A stretch of DNA of 22,072 nt from Anaerolinea thermophila (GTDB lineage Bacteria > Chloroflexota > Anaerolineae > Anaerolineales > Villigracilaceae), in the NCBI GenBank assembly GCA_022729775.1, contig DZBA01000012.1, positions 1 through 22,072 of the forward strand, read 5' to 3'. The notes under the pieces are model-generated. The model did no database searches and had not been told where the DNA came from. It worked only from the letters and a program-made list of their open reading frames with translations. Of this stretch, positions 21,557-22,072 are shown piece after piece (position 1 is the stretch's first letter; every line of letters begins with the position of its first letter). A program made the translations under genes and the position numbers.

Positions 21557-22072
21557 ATGAAACATAAAAATATACTGCTGGTCGTTTTTTTTCTCACCTT
21601 GTTTGTCTTTCAACAAGTGCAAGCAGGTGCAACAGTACCGCCCACAGAAAGACTATCTCAAATTAATGCAGTCCCGGCAAATACGAATACACTTTACGAG
21701 TATGTTTATATCTATGTATATAAGTTAGTGCCTAATAGCGGAGCATTACGACCTTCGCACGAATTATGCACCTATAACGATATAAACAACCCTGATAGTT
21801 ACGGATGTGGAAGTAAACTGGCTGGCACTGGTAATCAAGAACCGCAAGGCTTTTTTAATGTTCTTGTCGAGCAAGACTATCTTCCAGATGTTCTTGCAAC
21901 AGAAATGAATTTAGCGCAAATCCCTCCTCATATTGAAGCATTAAAAGCGCAAGCAGTTGCGTCGCGCACCGTTGCAAGTTGGAAGACATATTGGAGTAGG
22001 TGGACGGTGGAAACCGTGAATGGCTACGAAATTAATACCATAAATAATTCCACACAATATCAAGTGTTTATT
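21557..22072 (+). CDS. secreted SpoIID/LytB-domain protein, 3' end beyond window
   Basis: The frame is open for 172 codons to the right edge. The N-terminus (MKHKNILLVVFFLTLF...QQVQA) is a signal peptide with likely cleavage after VQA (about residue 23). Residues 102-171 match the SpoIID domain: YLPDVLATEMN (E116, matching the catalytic Glu of SpoIID), ALKAQAVASRTVASW (128-142, R137) and NSTQYQVF (164-171). SpoIID proteins are lytic transglycosylases that cut peptidoglycan stripped of stem peptides; outside spore formers their role in cell-wall remodelling is less clear. An in-frame ATG at 21545, overlapping the previous stop as TAATG, is an alternative start. The gene is AT-rich like the second part of its neighbour, and the two are probably cotranscribed. 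Confidence 0.85.
   Translation, partial: MKHKNILLVVFFLTLFVFQQVQAGATVPPTERLSQINAVPANTNTLYEYVYIYVYKLVPNSGALRPSHELCTYNDINNPDSYGCGSKLAGTGNQEPQGFFNVLVEQDYLPDVLATEMNLAQIPPHIEALKAQAVASRTVASWKTYWSRWTVETVNGYEINTINNSTQYQVFI

Overview
The window reads as a chromosomal segment of a moderately GC-rich bacterium. The most likely source is the Chloroflexota (Anaerolineae-like). This is inferred from the CoaBC sequence style, several GAF-containing sensor proteins, a Hanks-type kinase with a Pro/Thr-rich outer linker, short palindromic repeats in the intergenic gaps, and many first genes with a -10 hexamer placed just upstream of the ATG. No phage, CRISPR or transposase gene is visible.

Layout. 1-1124 (minus): start of a HerA-like ATPase that runs off the left edge. 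1125-1464: repeat-filled divergent gap. 1465-3959 (plus): coaBC, a metallophosphoesterase and an unrecognised conserved-looking protein. 3976-4476: a four-helix-bundle gene flanked by octanucleotide repeats in opposite orientations. 4483-6278: dihydropyrimidinase/hydantoinase and a small beta-carbonic-anhydrase-like protein. 6279-6603: a palindromic repeat and a leftover 3' end of a second carbonic-anhydrase-like gene. 6604-9184 (minus): a GAF-GAF-HD-GYP protein and an MNT/HEPN toxin-antitoxin-type pair. 9210-9376: a MITE-like element with 24-bp terminal inverted repeats and an 8-bp target duplication. 9418-10965 (plus): GAF-PAS histidine kinase. 10968-12530 (minus): polytopic GT-C-type glycosyltransferase. 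12595-12666 (minus): tRNA-Lys(UUU) with a good promoter and terminator. 12760-13083 (plus): thioredoxin. 13118-15398 (minus): membrane Ser/Thr kinase and rsmI. 15520-22072 (plus): a tight run of histidine kinase, degenerate metallo-beta-lactamase-fold protein, asparaginase II, endonuclease III, a secreted or anchored beta-propeller protein, and a SpoIID-domain protein cut by the right edge.

The genes are mainly housekeeping (CoA synthesis, rRNA methylation, base-excision repair, tRNA, thioredoxin) mixed with stand-alone signalling proteins: two histidine kinases with no response regulator in view, one HD-GYP and one Ser/Thr kinase. The most noteworthy signals are the leaderless-type promoters, the three kinds of non-coding repeat structure, the altered CoaC active-site residues, and the abrupt GC drop inside the last complete gene. 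I do not see a convincing new defence or metabolic system. The strongest candidates for new biology are the four-helix-bundle repeat cassette and the 178-aa unknown protein.
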